The notes under the pieces are model-generated. The model ran no database searches. It saw nothing but the letters and a program-made list of their open reading frames with translations, and was not told where the DNA came from. Position numbers and translations under genes: made by a program. Below are positions 25,698 through 34,063 of a stretch of 63,451 nucleotides of DNA, piece by piece. The stretch comes from Leisingera sp. ANG-Vp (GTDB taxonomy: Bacteria; Pseudomonadota; Alphaproteobacteria; Rhodobacterales; Rhodobacteraceae), in the NCBI RefSeq assembly GCF_000813725.1, contig NZ_JWLD01000019.1, forward strand, positions 1 to 63,451, written 5' to 3'. Positions within the stretch are counted from its first letter, which is position 1, and each line of letters begins with the position of its first letter.

Positions 25698-27027
25698 GCG
25701 GCTCTTCCGGCGGTATTTGCGGATGTCCGCCTTGCGGCAGTCGCTGGTGCTGGCGCTGTGCCTGTTCCTGCTGCAGATCGCCGGAGCGGTCCTGGCCGGC
25801 CTGATTGTGCGCAGCGAATTCGATCAGCGGGTCGAAGAGGATCTGAGCGCCCGGTTCGCGGTGATTGCCGAGGACATCCGATCCCGCGGCTTCGATCCCG
25901 CCGACTATGCCAACGACGGGAAGGACGCCGTCTATTTTCAAGCAAACGCGTCTAGCGCCGCCGAAGCGCCCGAAGGCATCTTTACCCTGCGAGGGCTGTT
26001 TGACGATGACCGGTGGGACCGCAGCACCGACTCCCCGCTGGCGATGTCGGGGGGGCATTGGTACTATTACGCCGGCGAAGCAAGCGGCAGTGTCCTGGTA
26101 GTTGGAAGCAACCTTGGCACCGGTACCTTCACACTCATCATTGTGCCTCTGACCTTTTTCACGATCGGCCTGGCCGTGTCGCTGATTGCAGTTCTTCTGG
26201 GGGCAGTCTTCAGCTTTCATTCGCAAAAACGCCTATCCCGAATGGCACGGGTGCTGGACCAGGTCGCTTCGGGCCGGCTGGAGGCGCGTGTAGCCCCGGC
26301 AGGCGCACGGGACGACCTTGATGACCTCGCCCAGAACATCGACCGCACGCTTGAGCGGCTTGAAGTGCTGTTCAACCAGTCCCGCAACATTGCCGCCAAT
26401 ATCGCCCATGACCTGAAAACCCCGCTAGCCCGCTTGCGCCTTCGGCTGGAAAACGCACTGCTGCTGGAGGATCCTGAAGACACCAAGGGCAACGTGGCGG
26501 CGGCCCTTACCCAGGCTGACCACATCATTGCCGTGTTTGAAGCCTTCCTGCGTATCGCGCGGCTGGAAAGCGGCAATGCCCGCAAACGGTTTGCACAGGT
26601 CAGCCTGCCCGAGATCGCTGCCGAGGCTGCCACCACCTTTGCCCCGGTGGCAGAGGATGCCGGGTTTGAATTCGCCACCGAAATTTCAGGCAACAGGCGG
26701 GTGCAGGGTGACGCAGTCCTGCTGACACAGATGCTCACCAATCTGATCGAAAATGCAATGCGCCACACTCCGCCTGGCAGCCGCATCACCCTGATCGCCA
26801 GCCAGACCGAGCTGGGAGTGGCCGACACTGGCCCCGGGCTGCCGCCGGACGCCTATGCCGAGGTCGTTAAACCCTCGGTCCGGCTGGACCGCAGCCGGAC
26901 CACGCCGGGCGCCGGGCTGGGACTGGCCCTGGTCAAAGCGATTGCCGACGCGCATGACGCCAGGCTCATCCTGTCCCCCGGCTCAGGCGGACGCGGCCTT
27001 CACGTCCGGGCGCGGTTTTCCGCCTAG
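25681..27027 (+). CDS. Sensor histidine kinase partner
   Basis: A 448-residue membrane kinase: TM1 about 20-43, periplasmic sensor about 44-150, TM2 about 152-178, HAMP about 178-232, HisKA with His243 in IAHDLKTPLARLRLRLENA, and HATPase with NLIENAMRHTPPG, DTGPGLP and GAGLGLALV boxes. The start at 25681 lies inside the regulator gene; an ATG at 25723 is the alternative. The periplasmic domain contains acidic patches (DDDRWDRSTD) that could sense cations or peptides, but no named sensor domain is recognised. Confidence 0.9.
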   Translation: MCLTHRRLFRRYLRMSALRQSLVLALCLFLLQIAGAVLAGLIVRSEFDQRVEEDLSARFAVIAEDIRSRGFDPADYANDGKDAVYFQANASSAAEAPEGIFTLRGLFDDDRWDRSTDSPLAMSGGHWYYYAGEASGSVLVVGSNLGTGTFTLIIVPLTFFTIGLAVSLIAVLLGAVFSFHSQKRLSRMARVLDQVASGRLEARVAPAGARDDLDDLAQNIDRTLERLEVLFNQSRNIAANIAHDLKTPLARLRLRLENALLLEDPEDTKGNVAAALTQADHIIAVFEAFLRIARLESGNARKRFAQVSLPEIAAEAATTFAPVAEDAGFEFATEISGNRRVQGDAVLLTQMLTNLIENAMRHTPPGSRITLIASQTELGVADTGPGLPPDAYAEVVKPSVRLDRSRTTPGAGLGLALVKAIADAHDARLILSPGSGGRGLHVRARFSA

Positions 27028-27044
27028 GGAATTGTCTCTAAAAA

Positions 27045-27085
27045 GTAACGCGTTACAGAAAATTACATGCTTACAGATTTGTAAG
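27045..27085 (+). promoter_or_regulatory. Palindrome and tandem TTACA repeats upstream of the glycosyltransferase operon
   Basis: A perfect 12-bp palindrome GTAACGCGTTAC (27045-27056) runs into repeats TTACAGA (27053), TTACA (27063) and TTACAGA (27071); CTTAC/GTAAG (27070-27085) forms a further dyad. Tandem repeats spaced 8-10 bases are typical of OmpR-family binding sites, and the region lies between the two-component genes and the glycosyltransferase start at 27153. Confidence 0.55.
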
Positions 27086-27152
27086 TTTGCCTGGATTTTT
27101 CAGACAAGCAGCCTGCCTATCTGTGCCGCTCTAATTCACAGGAGCGCACGCC

Positions 27153-28676
27153 GTGTCAGAGATTGCAGAGCCGCACCCCGATAGGGACCGGGACCTTTCC
27201 GACGCCGGGATACTCCGCCTATCCCGCACCGATACCCTCACCTTGCTGTCGATCCTTGCTGCCTTGGGGCTGGTGCGGCTGGCAGCCGTCTTTACCCTGC
27301 CCTTCACCGACACCACCGAGGCGCGCTATGCCGAGATTGCCCGCAAGATGGTGGAGACCGGCGACTGGATCACTCCGCAATTCGACTATGGCGTTCCTTT
27401 CTGGGGCAAACCGCCATTGCATACCTGGCTGTCGGCCGTCGGCATGGAGCTGTTCGGCGTGAACGGCTTTGGCGCCCGCATCTTCATCTTTGCCTGCGCT
27501 ATCCTGCTCTTGTGGCTGCTTTACCGCTGGGTCCGGCAGCAGGCAGGATCCGGCGCAGCCCTAGTCTCAGTGACGGTACTGTCGAGCTCGGTCCTGTTCT
27601 TCGGCGCTTCGGCCTTTGTCATGACCGATCTGGTCATGACTCTGGGCATCATCATGGCCATGGTGGGTCTCTGGAACTGCCTGCAAACAGCAAACGGCAG
27701 CCGTCTGCACGGCTGGCTTGCCTTTGCCGGCCTTGCCGTCGGGCTGTTGGCCAAAGGACCGGTGGCCGTTGTTCTCTGCGGTATTCCCGCTGTTCTCTGG
27801 GGACTGGCCACGGGCCGCTGGCGTGAAGCCGGCAAACTGCCCTGGGCCAGCGGGCTTGCGCTGACAGCCCTGCTTGCATTGCCCTGGTTCCTTGCCGCGG
27901 AACTGAAGACTCCCGGTTTCCTGAACTACTTCATCATCGGCGAGCATTTTGAGCGCTTCACTGTCCCGGACTGGCAAGGCGACCTTTACGGCAACGGCCA
28001 TGAGCGGCCCAAAGGCGCGATCTGGGGCGACTGGGCACTGGCCTTCCTGCCCTGGTCCCTCGCCTTTGCACCGCTGCTGTTCATGCCGCGCCGCGTGCTG
28101 CAGGGTTTCCGCAGCGACCGGATGCATTTGCGCAGCTACCTGCTGTTCTGGGCCCTGTCGCCGCTTCTGCTGTTCACCGCCTCCGCCAACATCCTGGCGG
28201 CCTATACCCTGCCCGGGCTGCCTGCCGCAGCTGTACTTCTGATCCTGCTCTGCACGGATGCCTGGGGCGCCCGCCCCGCCCGCGCGCCGCGCGTGCTGTT
28301 TGCGATCTGCTCAGTCTTTGTGATCTTCACAGGCGGTTTTTATGCGGTGCTTGCCTATGCCGCCCCGCACGCAGTCAATCTCCGCAGCGAACGGGAACTG
28401 GTGGCCAAGCACAACGAGATCAATGCGCTTGTCCCGCTCTACTATGCTGGAAAGCGCAGTTTTTCAGGCGAATTTTACACCCGCGGCCAAGCCCTCACCC
28501 TGCCGGGCCTTTCGGATTTGCACCTGCTGCCTCCCGGGCCGCATTCCCTGGCCATCCCGCAGGCCGATGAGTTTTCCGCCGTCCCGCATCTGCTTCCTGA
28601 GTACCAGCGGATCGGCCAGTTCGGACGGCATGTTCTGTACTCTCGCAACATCATCCGCGAAGGAGCTCTGAGATGA
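27153..28676 (+). CDS. Membrane glycosyltransferase, GT39/ArnT-like
   Basis: A 507-residue polytopic protein with about 12 hydrophobic helices. The first periplasmic loop carries the acidic motif DTTEARYAEIARKMVETGDW (about residues 51-70) and KPPLHTWL, the hallmarks of ArnT/PMT-type enzymes that transfer a sugar from a polyprenyl-phosphate donor to lipid A or protein in the periplasm. GTG start with AGGAG eight bases upstream. The next gene overlaps by four bases and encodes a polyprenyl-phosphate glycosyltransferase, which would make the donor. The acceptor is not known. Confidence 0.85.
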   Translation: MSEIAEPHPDRDRDLSDAGILRLSRTDTLTLLSILAALGLVRLAAVFTLPFTDTTEARYAEIARKMVETGDWITPQFDYGVPFWGKPPLHTWLSAVGMELFGVNGFGARIFIFACAILLLWLLYRWVRQQAGSGAALVSVTVLSSSVLFFGASAFVMTDLVMTLGIIMAMVGLWNCLQTANGSRLHGWLAFAGLAVGLLAKGPVAVVLCGIPAVLWGLATGRWREAGKLPWASGLALTALLALPWFLAAELKTPGFLNYFIIGEHFERFTVPDWQGDLYGNGHERPKGAIWGDWALAFLPWSLAFAPLLFMPRRVLQGFRSDRMHLRSYLLFWALSPLLLFTASANILAAYTLPGLPAAAVLLILLCTDAWGARPARAPRVLFAICSVFVIFTGGFYAVLAYAAPHAVNLRSERELVAKHNEINALVPLYYAGKRSFSGEFYTRGQALTLPGLSDLHLLPPGPHSLAIPQADEFSAVPHLLPEYQRIGQFGRHVLYSRNIIREGALR

Positions 28677-29668
28677 GCATTTCCGAGCCCTTGAGCCTGC
28701 ACCTGCCCCATCCTGTTGCTGTTCCAGACCCGGTTCCGGACCTCAGCTTTGTCATCCCGGCCTACAACGAGGCAGGCAACATTCAAGAGACCCTGCGGGC
28801 CGTGGCCGCAGAGGCCACGCGTCTGGGCAGAACCTATGAAATCATCGTGGCCGACGATGGCAGCACCGACGGCACCTACGAGGCTGCAACTGCCCTCGCT
28901 CCGCAAATCCCCCTGACAGCGGTGCGTCTGTCGCGGAATTTCGGCAAAGAGCAGGCCATGTGCGCAGGCCTCTCCCGCAGCACTGGCGCGGCGGTGGTGA
29001 TTATGGACGCTGATTTGCAGGAGCCGGTCTCCACCCTGGAAGACATGCTGGCCCGCTACGACGAGGGCTATGAGGTCGTTTTTGCTGTCCGTGCCCACCG
29101 CCAGGACGAAGGTACGATCAAGCGCTTCCTAACCCGCGGGTTTTACAAGCTGCTGACCATGGGCAGCGAATGCCCGATCCCGGAAAACGCCCGCGACTAC
29201 CGGGTGATGGACCGCAAAGTCGCCGACGCGCTTCTGTCGCTGCCGGAGCGCAACAAGTTCATGAAGGGGCTGTTCAGCTGGGTCGGCTTCCGTTCCTGCG
29301 CGGTTCCGATCGAGCTGAAGCCCAGGCATTCCGGACACAGCAAATTCGGCTTCCGCCGCCTGTTCAGGCTGGCGCTGACCGGGCTGACATCCTTTACAGA
29401 CTGGCCGCTGCGGATCTGGACGGTGATCGGGCTGGGGATCGCCGGCCTGTCAATCGCCTACAGTTTCTGGATCGTGCTCAAGACGCTGATCTGGGGCGTG
29501 GATGTGCCAGGGTTCGCCACGATTACCACTGCGGTCTTCTTCCTGGGCGGGCTGCAGATCATGTCCATCGGCGTGATCGGCGAATATCTCTCCCGGGTGT
29601 TCGCCGAGGTGAAGCAGCGCCCGGGATACATCGTCGCCGAGGAATTCCGGGCCGGGGAGGCATCATGA
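28673..29668 (+). CDS. Polyprenyl-phosphate glycosyltransferase, GT2 (GtrB/ArnC-like)
   Basis: A 331-residue GT-A enzyme. The nucleotide-binding start SFVIPAYNEAGNIQ, DDGSTDGT and DADLQEP motifs are present, and two C-terminal transmembrane helices (about 243-265 and 277-300) anchor it, as in dolichyl-phosphate glucose synthase, GtrB and ArnC. It should load a sugar on undecaprenyl phosphate at the cytoplasmic face. It overlaps both neighbours by four bases (ATGA), so the three genes are translationally coupled. Confidence 0.88.
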   Translation: MSISEPLSLHLPHPVAVPDPVPDLSFVIPAYNEAGNIQETLRAVAAEATRLGRTYEIIVADDGSTDGTYEAATALAPQIPLTAVRLSRNFGKEQAMCAGLSRSTGAAVVIMDADLQEPVSTLEDMLARYDEGYEVVFAVRAHRQDEGTIKRFLTRGFYKLLTMGSECPIPENARDYRVMDRKVADALLSLPERNKFMKGLFSWVGFRSCAVPIELKPRHSGHSKFGFRRLFRLALTGLTSFTDWPLRIWTVIGLGIAGLSIAYSFWIVLKTLIWGVDVPGFATITTAVFFLGGLQIMSIGVIGEYLSRVFAEVKQRPGYIVAEEFRAGEAS

Positions 29669-30039
29669 GACTGCCCGGCGTGCTGCTGCGCTTCTGTTCG
29701 GTGGGAGCCTTGGCCACCTTGATCCACTACATCGCCGGAGCTGCCGGGCTGATCGCTGGACTTCCGCCGCTGATGGCCAATCTGCTTGGTTTCACATGCG
29801 CCTTTGCTGCCGGATTCATTGGCCACCACCGGTATACGTTCCGGCAAGGCGCCCTCCCCGTGAGACGGCCGTTATTCAGATATGCAACCGTGTCTCTTGG
29901 CGGTTTTGCAGCCGGGCAAGTTTTGCTGAGCGTGCTCTCGGCCGTTCCAGACTTGCCCGCCCTGGCTGCATTCCTGCCGGCTCTGGCATTTTCCGCTGCT
30001 GTAAATTTCACGCTTGGCCGCCTCTGGGTTTTCACCTGA
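29665..30039 (+). CDS. GtrA-family membrane protein (probable lipid-linked sugar flippase)
   Basis: A 124-residue protein with four transmembrane helices. The FCSVGALATLIHY start and the GFTCAFAAGFIGHHRYTF and SAAVNFTLGRLWVF motifs are typical of GtrA. GtrA proteins are thought to flip the polyprenyl-phosphate sugar made by GtrB to the periplasm, where a GT39-like transferase uses it. All three roles are encoded here in order. The start at 29665 overlaps the preceding stop. Confidence 0.88.
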   Translation: MRLPGVLLRFCSVGALATLIHYIAGAAGLIAGLPPLMANLLGFTCAFAAGFIGHHRYTFRQGALPVRRPLFRYATVSLGGFAAGQVLLSVLSAVPDLPALAAFLPALAFSAAVNFTLGRLWVFT

Positions 30040-30095
30040 CGCGCCCCCAAGTGCCGGAGCGGAATGGCCGGGAAACCCCGTCGTGCCAGCCTGCG

Positions 30096-32579
30096 TCAGG
30101 GTTGCAGATGCGGAGCCAGCACCGCCTCGGCGTTTGCCCAGGCCTGCAGGAACGGCGCAAGCGGCGGTTCCGCGTCTTCATTGGCGGTCTCGATAGCCAG
30201 CATTGCGGCCCGCAGATCCGGCAACCCCAGAACCGCCGCCGAGCCCGCCAGCCGGTGTGCCTCCTTGCGATGGTCCTCTTCCAGCGCTGCACAGTCGCCC
30301 AGTTCCTCCTGCAGCTGCTTCACCTCTTTGCAGAATGCCTGCAGAAAGACACGGGCCTTCTCCTGTCCCAGTGCATCGAAGAACTGCTGAATATCCGACT
30401 CGGCCCGTGGCAGTGCTTTGCCCCCGCCGCCGGCCCGGCGCGCAATCACATCTGCAAGCCCGGCCTTGTTTGCCGGTTTGGTCAGCACCTCGGCAAATCC
30501 CGCCTCCAGGATACGGGCATGATCTTCAGCCGCGGCATGCGCGGTGAGCGCCACGATATCCGTGCCATCTGCCAGTTTTTGAGCCCGGATCCGGCGCAAA
30601 GCTTCGATCCCGTCCACCTGCGGCATACTGATGTCCATCAGGATCAGATCGAACACCCCTTCCCCAGCCGCTTGCACTGCTTCCCGCCCGCCCGGAACAG
30701 CGGTGACCTGATGCCCCTCCTGCCGCAGCATGGTGGCCAAGAGCTCACGGTTGATGTCGTTGTCCTCGGCGATCAGCAGGCGGCAGGCTCCATTCTGCTT
30801 CGGCCTGTCCTTCTCTGCCCGGGGCGGCGGCGCCTTGGCTGCAGGCAGCGGCAGAGAAATCGAGAAAAGGCTGCCTTCACCCAGTTCGCTCTCGCAGCTG
30901 ATGGTACCGCCCATGGCCCGCACCAGCCGTTTGGTAATTGACAGACCAAGCCCCGTGCCTTCGCTGCCGCGGCCGTAACTGGCATCCAGCATAATGAAAT
31001 CCTCGAAGATCCGTTCCAGATCCTCGGGCGCTATTCCCTGACCGGTATCGGCGACGTGGAACTCTACGGTTTTTCCGTCCGGCAGCCGCATCACATCAAC
31101 ACTGACCGCACCTTCGCCGGTGAATTTCAGGGCATTGCCGATCAGATTCAGCAGCACCTGCTGAACGGCCCGAGGCCGTCCTGCGACAATCTTCTTGCCG
31201 TTAAGACTGCAATGAAGCGACAAATCGATACCGCGCCCCTGAGCACTGGCCTGCTGGCTTTCCACCAGGCTGCCAACCAGTTCCTCAAGATCAAAAATCC
31301 GCAGCTTTTCCGAGGCAGCGCCGGATTCAAGCCGCGACAATTCCAGCACATCGTTCACATGATGCAGCAGCAATTCGCCCGACACCCGCATCGCCTGAAG
31401 GTAGCGGCGCTGCTCCGGTGTTGGGCCGGTGTTTTCGATCAGCTCGATGGCCCCCAGCACTCCGGTCAGCGGAGTGCGCATTTCATGGCTCATCACCGTG
31501 AGCAGATTTTGCTTGGCCTGCTCGCCCGCCAAAGCTTCATCCCGCGCCCGGCGCAATTGCTTCTCAGCCGCAATGCGGTCCGAGATATCCCTAAGAAAGC
31601 TGACAAAAACAATGTCGGTTCCTGACTGGCTGACCGAGACCGACAGCTCCACCGGAAACAGCTCGCCGGACTTGCGCCTGGCCTCCATCTGCAGCCGGCC
31701 TTTGCCCGCCACACGGGCCTCGCCGGTCTGCAAGAACCGCTGCATCCCCACCTTATGCGCTTCCTGCAGATGATCCGGCACGATCAGGTTCACCATCGGC
31801 TGGCCGATGGCCTCTTCGCTCTTGTAGCCGAACACGGTTTCCGCGGCGCCGTTGAAGGCCTGGATCCGCCCGTCAGCTCCCACAACCAGAATTGCATCCA
31901 GCGAAGAGGCAATCATCGCCTCCATCCTTGCTGCCGCGCGGCTGCGGTCCATTGCCAGCTGGCGCCCCTTCCGGTACAGCCGCCCCAGCAGCAGCGTTGC
32001 CAGCGCAAGTGCCAGCACAAGCGCCAGAACCACCCAGCCCAGCCGCGCCAGTATCGAGAACAGCTTCAGCCGTTTATCCTTGGAATCCGCCACTTGCAGC
32101 ACCACGCCGAACAGCGCCAATTCGCGCACATCGCCGCTGTTCTGCTGTAGTTCCGCCGCCAGATCCGGCAGGCTGGCGATCAGGCTCTGATCACTGCTGT
32201 CGACCGCCGCCGCCATCCGCTCAAGCCGGCCGGTCATCTGCTGCAGCAGGGCGGCACCTGCAGGGCTCCGGCGCAGGCCCTCAAACAGTGGGCTTTCGCG
32301 GAAGGTGGCGATACGGCTGTAATAGATATCAAACTGGCGCCGCAGTTTCGGCAAATCGTCCGGCCGCTGCGCGGTCAGCACCGCAGTTTCCAGTTTCAGG
32401 TGCTCGACTTCAGCCTGGGACAGGTTCCACTGCATATTGTCTGTTGCAGCGGTCGACAGCCCTTCAAGCTGCTGCAGCACCTGATGGCCCAGCCGCACCG
32501 ATTGCGCCGCCAGCGCTGCCGCAAGAGCCAGCACCAGTGCCAGCACCCAGCGCGGCATGATGGGAAACCCGCGAAACAT
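30096..32579 (-). CDS. Hybrid sensor histidine kinase with PAS, receiver and Hpt domains
   Basis: An 827-residue membrane protein. Domains in order: TM1 (about 10-28), periplasmic helical sensor (about 30-175), TM2 (about 178-200), PAS (about 220-335), HisKA with His365 (VMSHEMRTPL), HATPase (NLIGNALKFTG, DTGQGIAP, GTGLGLSI), receiver domain (LLIAEDNDINREL; phospho-acceptor in LMDISMPQ), and C-terminal Hpt (AHRLAGSAAVLG). It contains a whole phosphorelay apart from an output regulator. It lies 25 bp after a small periplasmic molybdopterin-fold gene on the same strand; the divergent LuxR-type regulator beyond is a candidate output. Confidence 0.9.
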   Translation of the reverse strand: MFRGFPIMPRWVLALVLALAAALAAQSVRLGHQVLQQLEGLSTAATDNMQWNLSQAEVEHLKLETAVLTAQRPDDLPKLRRQFDIYYSRIATFRESPLFEGLRRSPAGAALLQQMTGRLERMAAAVDSSDQSLIASLPDLAAELQQNSGDVRELALFGVVLQVADSKDKRLKLFSILARLGWVVLALVLALALATLLLGRLYRKGRQLAMDRSRAAARMEAMIASSLDAILVVGADGRIQAFNGAAETVFGYKSEEAIGQPMVNLIVPDHLQEAHKVGMQRFLQTGEARVAGKGRLQMEARRKSGELFPVELSVSVSQSGTDIVFVSFLRDISDRIAAEKQLRRARDEALAGEQAKQNLLTVMSHEMRTPLTGVLGAIELIENTGPTPEQRRYLQAMRVSGELLLHHVNDVLELSRLESGAASEKLRIFDLEELVGSLVESQQASAQGRGIDLSLHCSLNGKKIVAGRPRAVQQVLLNLIGNALKFTGEGAVSVDVMRLPDGKTVEFHVADTGQGIAPEDLERIFEDFIMLDASYGRGSEGTGLGLSITKRLVRAMGGTISCESELGEGSLFSISLPLPAAKAPPPRAEKDRPKQNGACRLLIAEDNDINRELLATMLRQEGHQVTAVPGGREAVQAAGEGVFDLILMDISMPQVDGIEALRRIRAQKLADGTDIVALTAHAAAEDHARILEAGFAEVLTKPANKAGLADVIARRAGGGGKALPRAESDIQQFFDALGQEKARVFLQAFCKEVKQLQEELGDCAALEEDHRKEAHRLAGSAAVLGLPDLRAAMLAIETANEDAEPPLAPFLQAWANAEAVLAPHLQP

Positions 32580-32604
32580 CAGCCGACCGGCCCCTGGCCG
32601 CCGC

Positions 32605-33102
32605 TTACTGCCGGATCACGATCCGGTCCAGCTGCCAGATACTGCGCGAATAGACCTCTTCGGTCCGGTAAGCAGGGTTGCTGTCATAAGGATAGACCAC
32701 CCAAAGCGGCCCCTTGTTGCGCAGCGACATTTCCGCGCCATTGCGCTCAAAGGCGACAATCGGGCCGCCCTCAACCGCATCCGAAACCGGAATCTCCACA
32801 GAATAATCGTTGACCGCATGCGCAACCAGCTGGCCGCTGCTCACCCCCATCCGCTCCATCAGCACCGCCAGCGGCACACCGGTGAACTGCTGCGGCCCGC
32901 TGGTCCAGATGGTTTCCGTTTCAAATGTCACCTGCGTCAGCGCCCGCAGGTCATCAATCGTGTATTGCGCTGCCGGAGCATCGCCATCCGCAATGCGCAC
33001 GGACAGCAGCACCGGTGCCTCTTCACTGGCCGAGACGGCAGCAGCACAGGCCGTGAATACAACAATGGCCAGCGCCGCAACCCTTGCAATCATTCCTCTC
33101 AT
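32605..33102 (-). CDS. Periplasmic molybdopterin-oxidoreductase-fold protein (sensor-associated)
   Basis: A 165-residue exported protein (signal peptide about 1-25). The rest resembles a truncated sulfite-oxidase/molybdopterin-binding fold: YTIDDLRALTQVTFET, FTGVPLAVLM, SVEIPVSDA, LWVVYPYD. It is much shorter than a catalytic molybdoenzyme and has no obvious molybdenum-ligating Cys, so ligand sensing rather than catalysis is likely. The ATG at 33102 has GGAAGG seven bases upstream. It is the first gene of a two-gene unit with the hybrid kinase and probably supplies it with a periplasmic signal. Confidence 0.68.
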   Translation of the reverse strand: MRGMIARVAALAIVVFTACAAAVSASEEAPVLLSVRIADGDAPAAQYTIDDLRALTQVTFETETIWTSGPQQFTGVPLAVLMERMGVSSGQLVAHAVNDYSVEIPVSDAVEGGPIVAFERNGAEMSLRNKGPLWVVYPYDSNPAYRTEEVYSRSIWQLDRIVIRQ

Positions 33103-33421
33103 TCCAGCCTTCCTTTCCTCAATCCTTCTGCACGACATTCAGGCAAAGCATGCCACAAACGGGCTGCCCGGGAACCGGCACCAGAGGATAGGCTCCTATC
33201 CTTCCGTATAGGGTGCACAACCTCCAGAGTACCGCCGGCACCCTAATGCTGACTTACCGGCCTTTCTCCCTCTGACATAAAATGAGAAGAATTCCAGCAA
33301 TTGCCCGGAGCACCAGCCCATGTTAAATCAGTTTTCCATGCCGCAATCCAAGGTTGACGGTTTCGAAACCCTTGTCGCGGTAGACTGGGATCGGGAATTT
33401 CTAAACAGGTCTAGTGGCTTC
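33103..33421. promoter_or_regulatory. Divergent region with a palindrome between kinase unit and LuxR-type regulator
   Basis: 319 bp with no credible separate gene. GGATAGG-CT-CCTATCC (33186-33201) is a perfect 16-bp palindrome, placed near the middle of the divergent region where an operator for either unit would lie. Upstream in-frame codons before the regulator's ATG are not conserved-looking. Confidence 0.45.
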
Positions 33422-34036
33422 ATGCGAATTTTGCTGGCAGACGACCATGATATGGTCCGTGAAACGATTTCCGCCTATCTTCGCTCTGAAGGCGGGGCCG
33501 AGGTGACTTTGGCAACCGATTTGCCCGGTGCGATCGAGCAGATTTCGGGCGACGGCCCCTATGATCTTGTGCTTCTGGACTACAATATGCCCGGAATGAT
33601 GGGGCTTGACGGCCTGGCCAAGGCGCTGGAAGCCAATGGCGGCAAAGGTGTTGCGATCCTCTCCGGCAGCGCACCTGCCCGTACAGCGCAGGACGCGCTG
33701 GATGCCGGCGCCATCGGCTTCATCCCCAAGACCATGGGCGCGCAGTCGCTGCTCAACGCGGTCCGCTTCATGAGCGCGGGTGAGATCTATGTTCCGGTCG
33801 ACCTGATGCGCGAAGATGCTGCGGCAAGCACCCACCCCCTGGCCGAAAAGCTGAGCCCGCGGGAGCTTGAAGTGCTGGACGGCTTGTGCCGCGGCCTGTC
33901 GAACAAGGAAATTGCCCGCGAACTGGACCTGCAGGAAGTGACGATCAAGCTGCATGTGCGCACGCTCTGCCGCAAGCTTGATGCGAAAAACCGCACCCAA
34001 GCCGCCCTTACGGCCAAGGAGGCTGGCCTGTTCTGA
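33422..34036 (+). CDS. NarL/LuxR-family response regulator
   Basis: A 204-residue response regulator: receiver with ADDHD (6-10), Asp53 (VLLDYNMPG) and Lys near 103 (IPKTM), and a C-terminal LuxR HTH (LSPRELEVLDGLCRGLSNKE, then IARELDLQEVTIKLHV). The start at 33422 (MRILLADDHD) is where the domain begins; the open frame continues 34 codons upstream without domain similarity, and the ribosome-binding site is weak for either. Divergent to the hybrid kinase unit, it could be the terminal regulator of that phosphorelay. Confidence 0.87.
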   Translation: MRILLADDHDMVRETISAYLRSEGGAEVTLATDLPGAIEQISGDGPYDLVLLDYNMPGMMGLDGLAKALEANGGKGVAILSGSAPARTAQDALDAGAIGFIPKTMGAQSLLNAVRFMSAGEIYVPVDLMREDAAASTHPLAEKLSPRELEVLDGLCRGLSNKEIARELDLQEVTIKLHVRTLCRKLDAKNRTQAALTAKEAGLF

Positions 34037-34063
34037 CAAGCCAGCCCTGGCAAAGCGCCGGAG

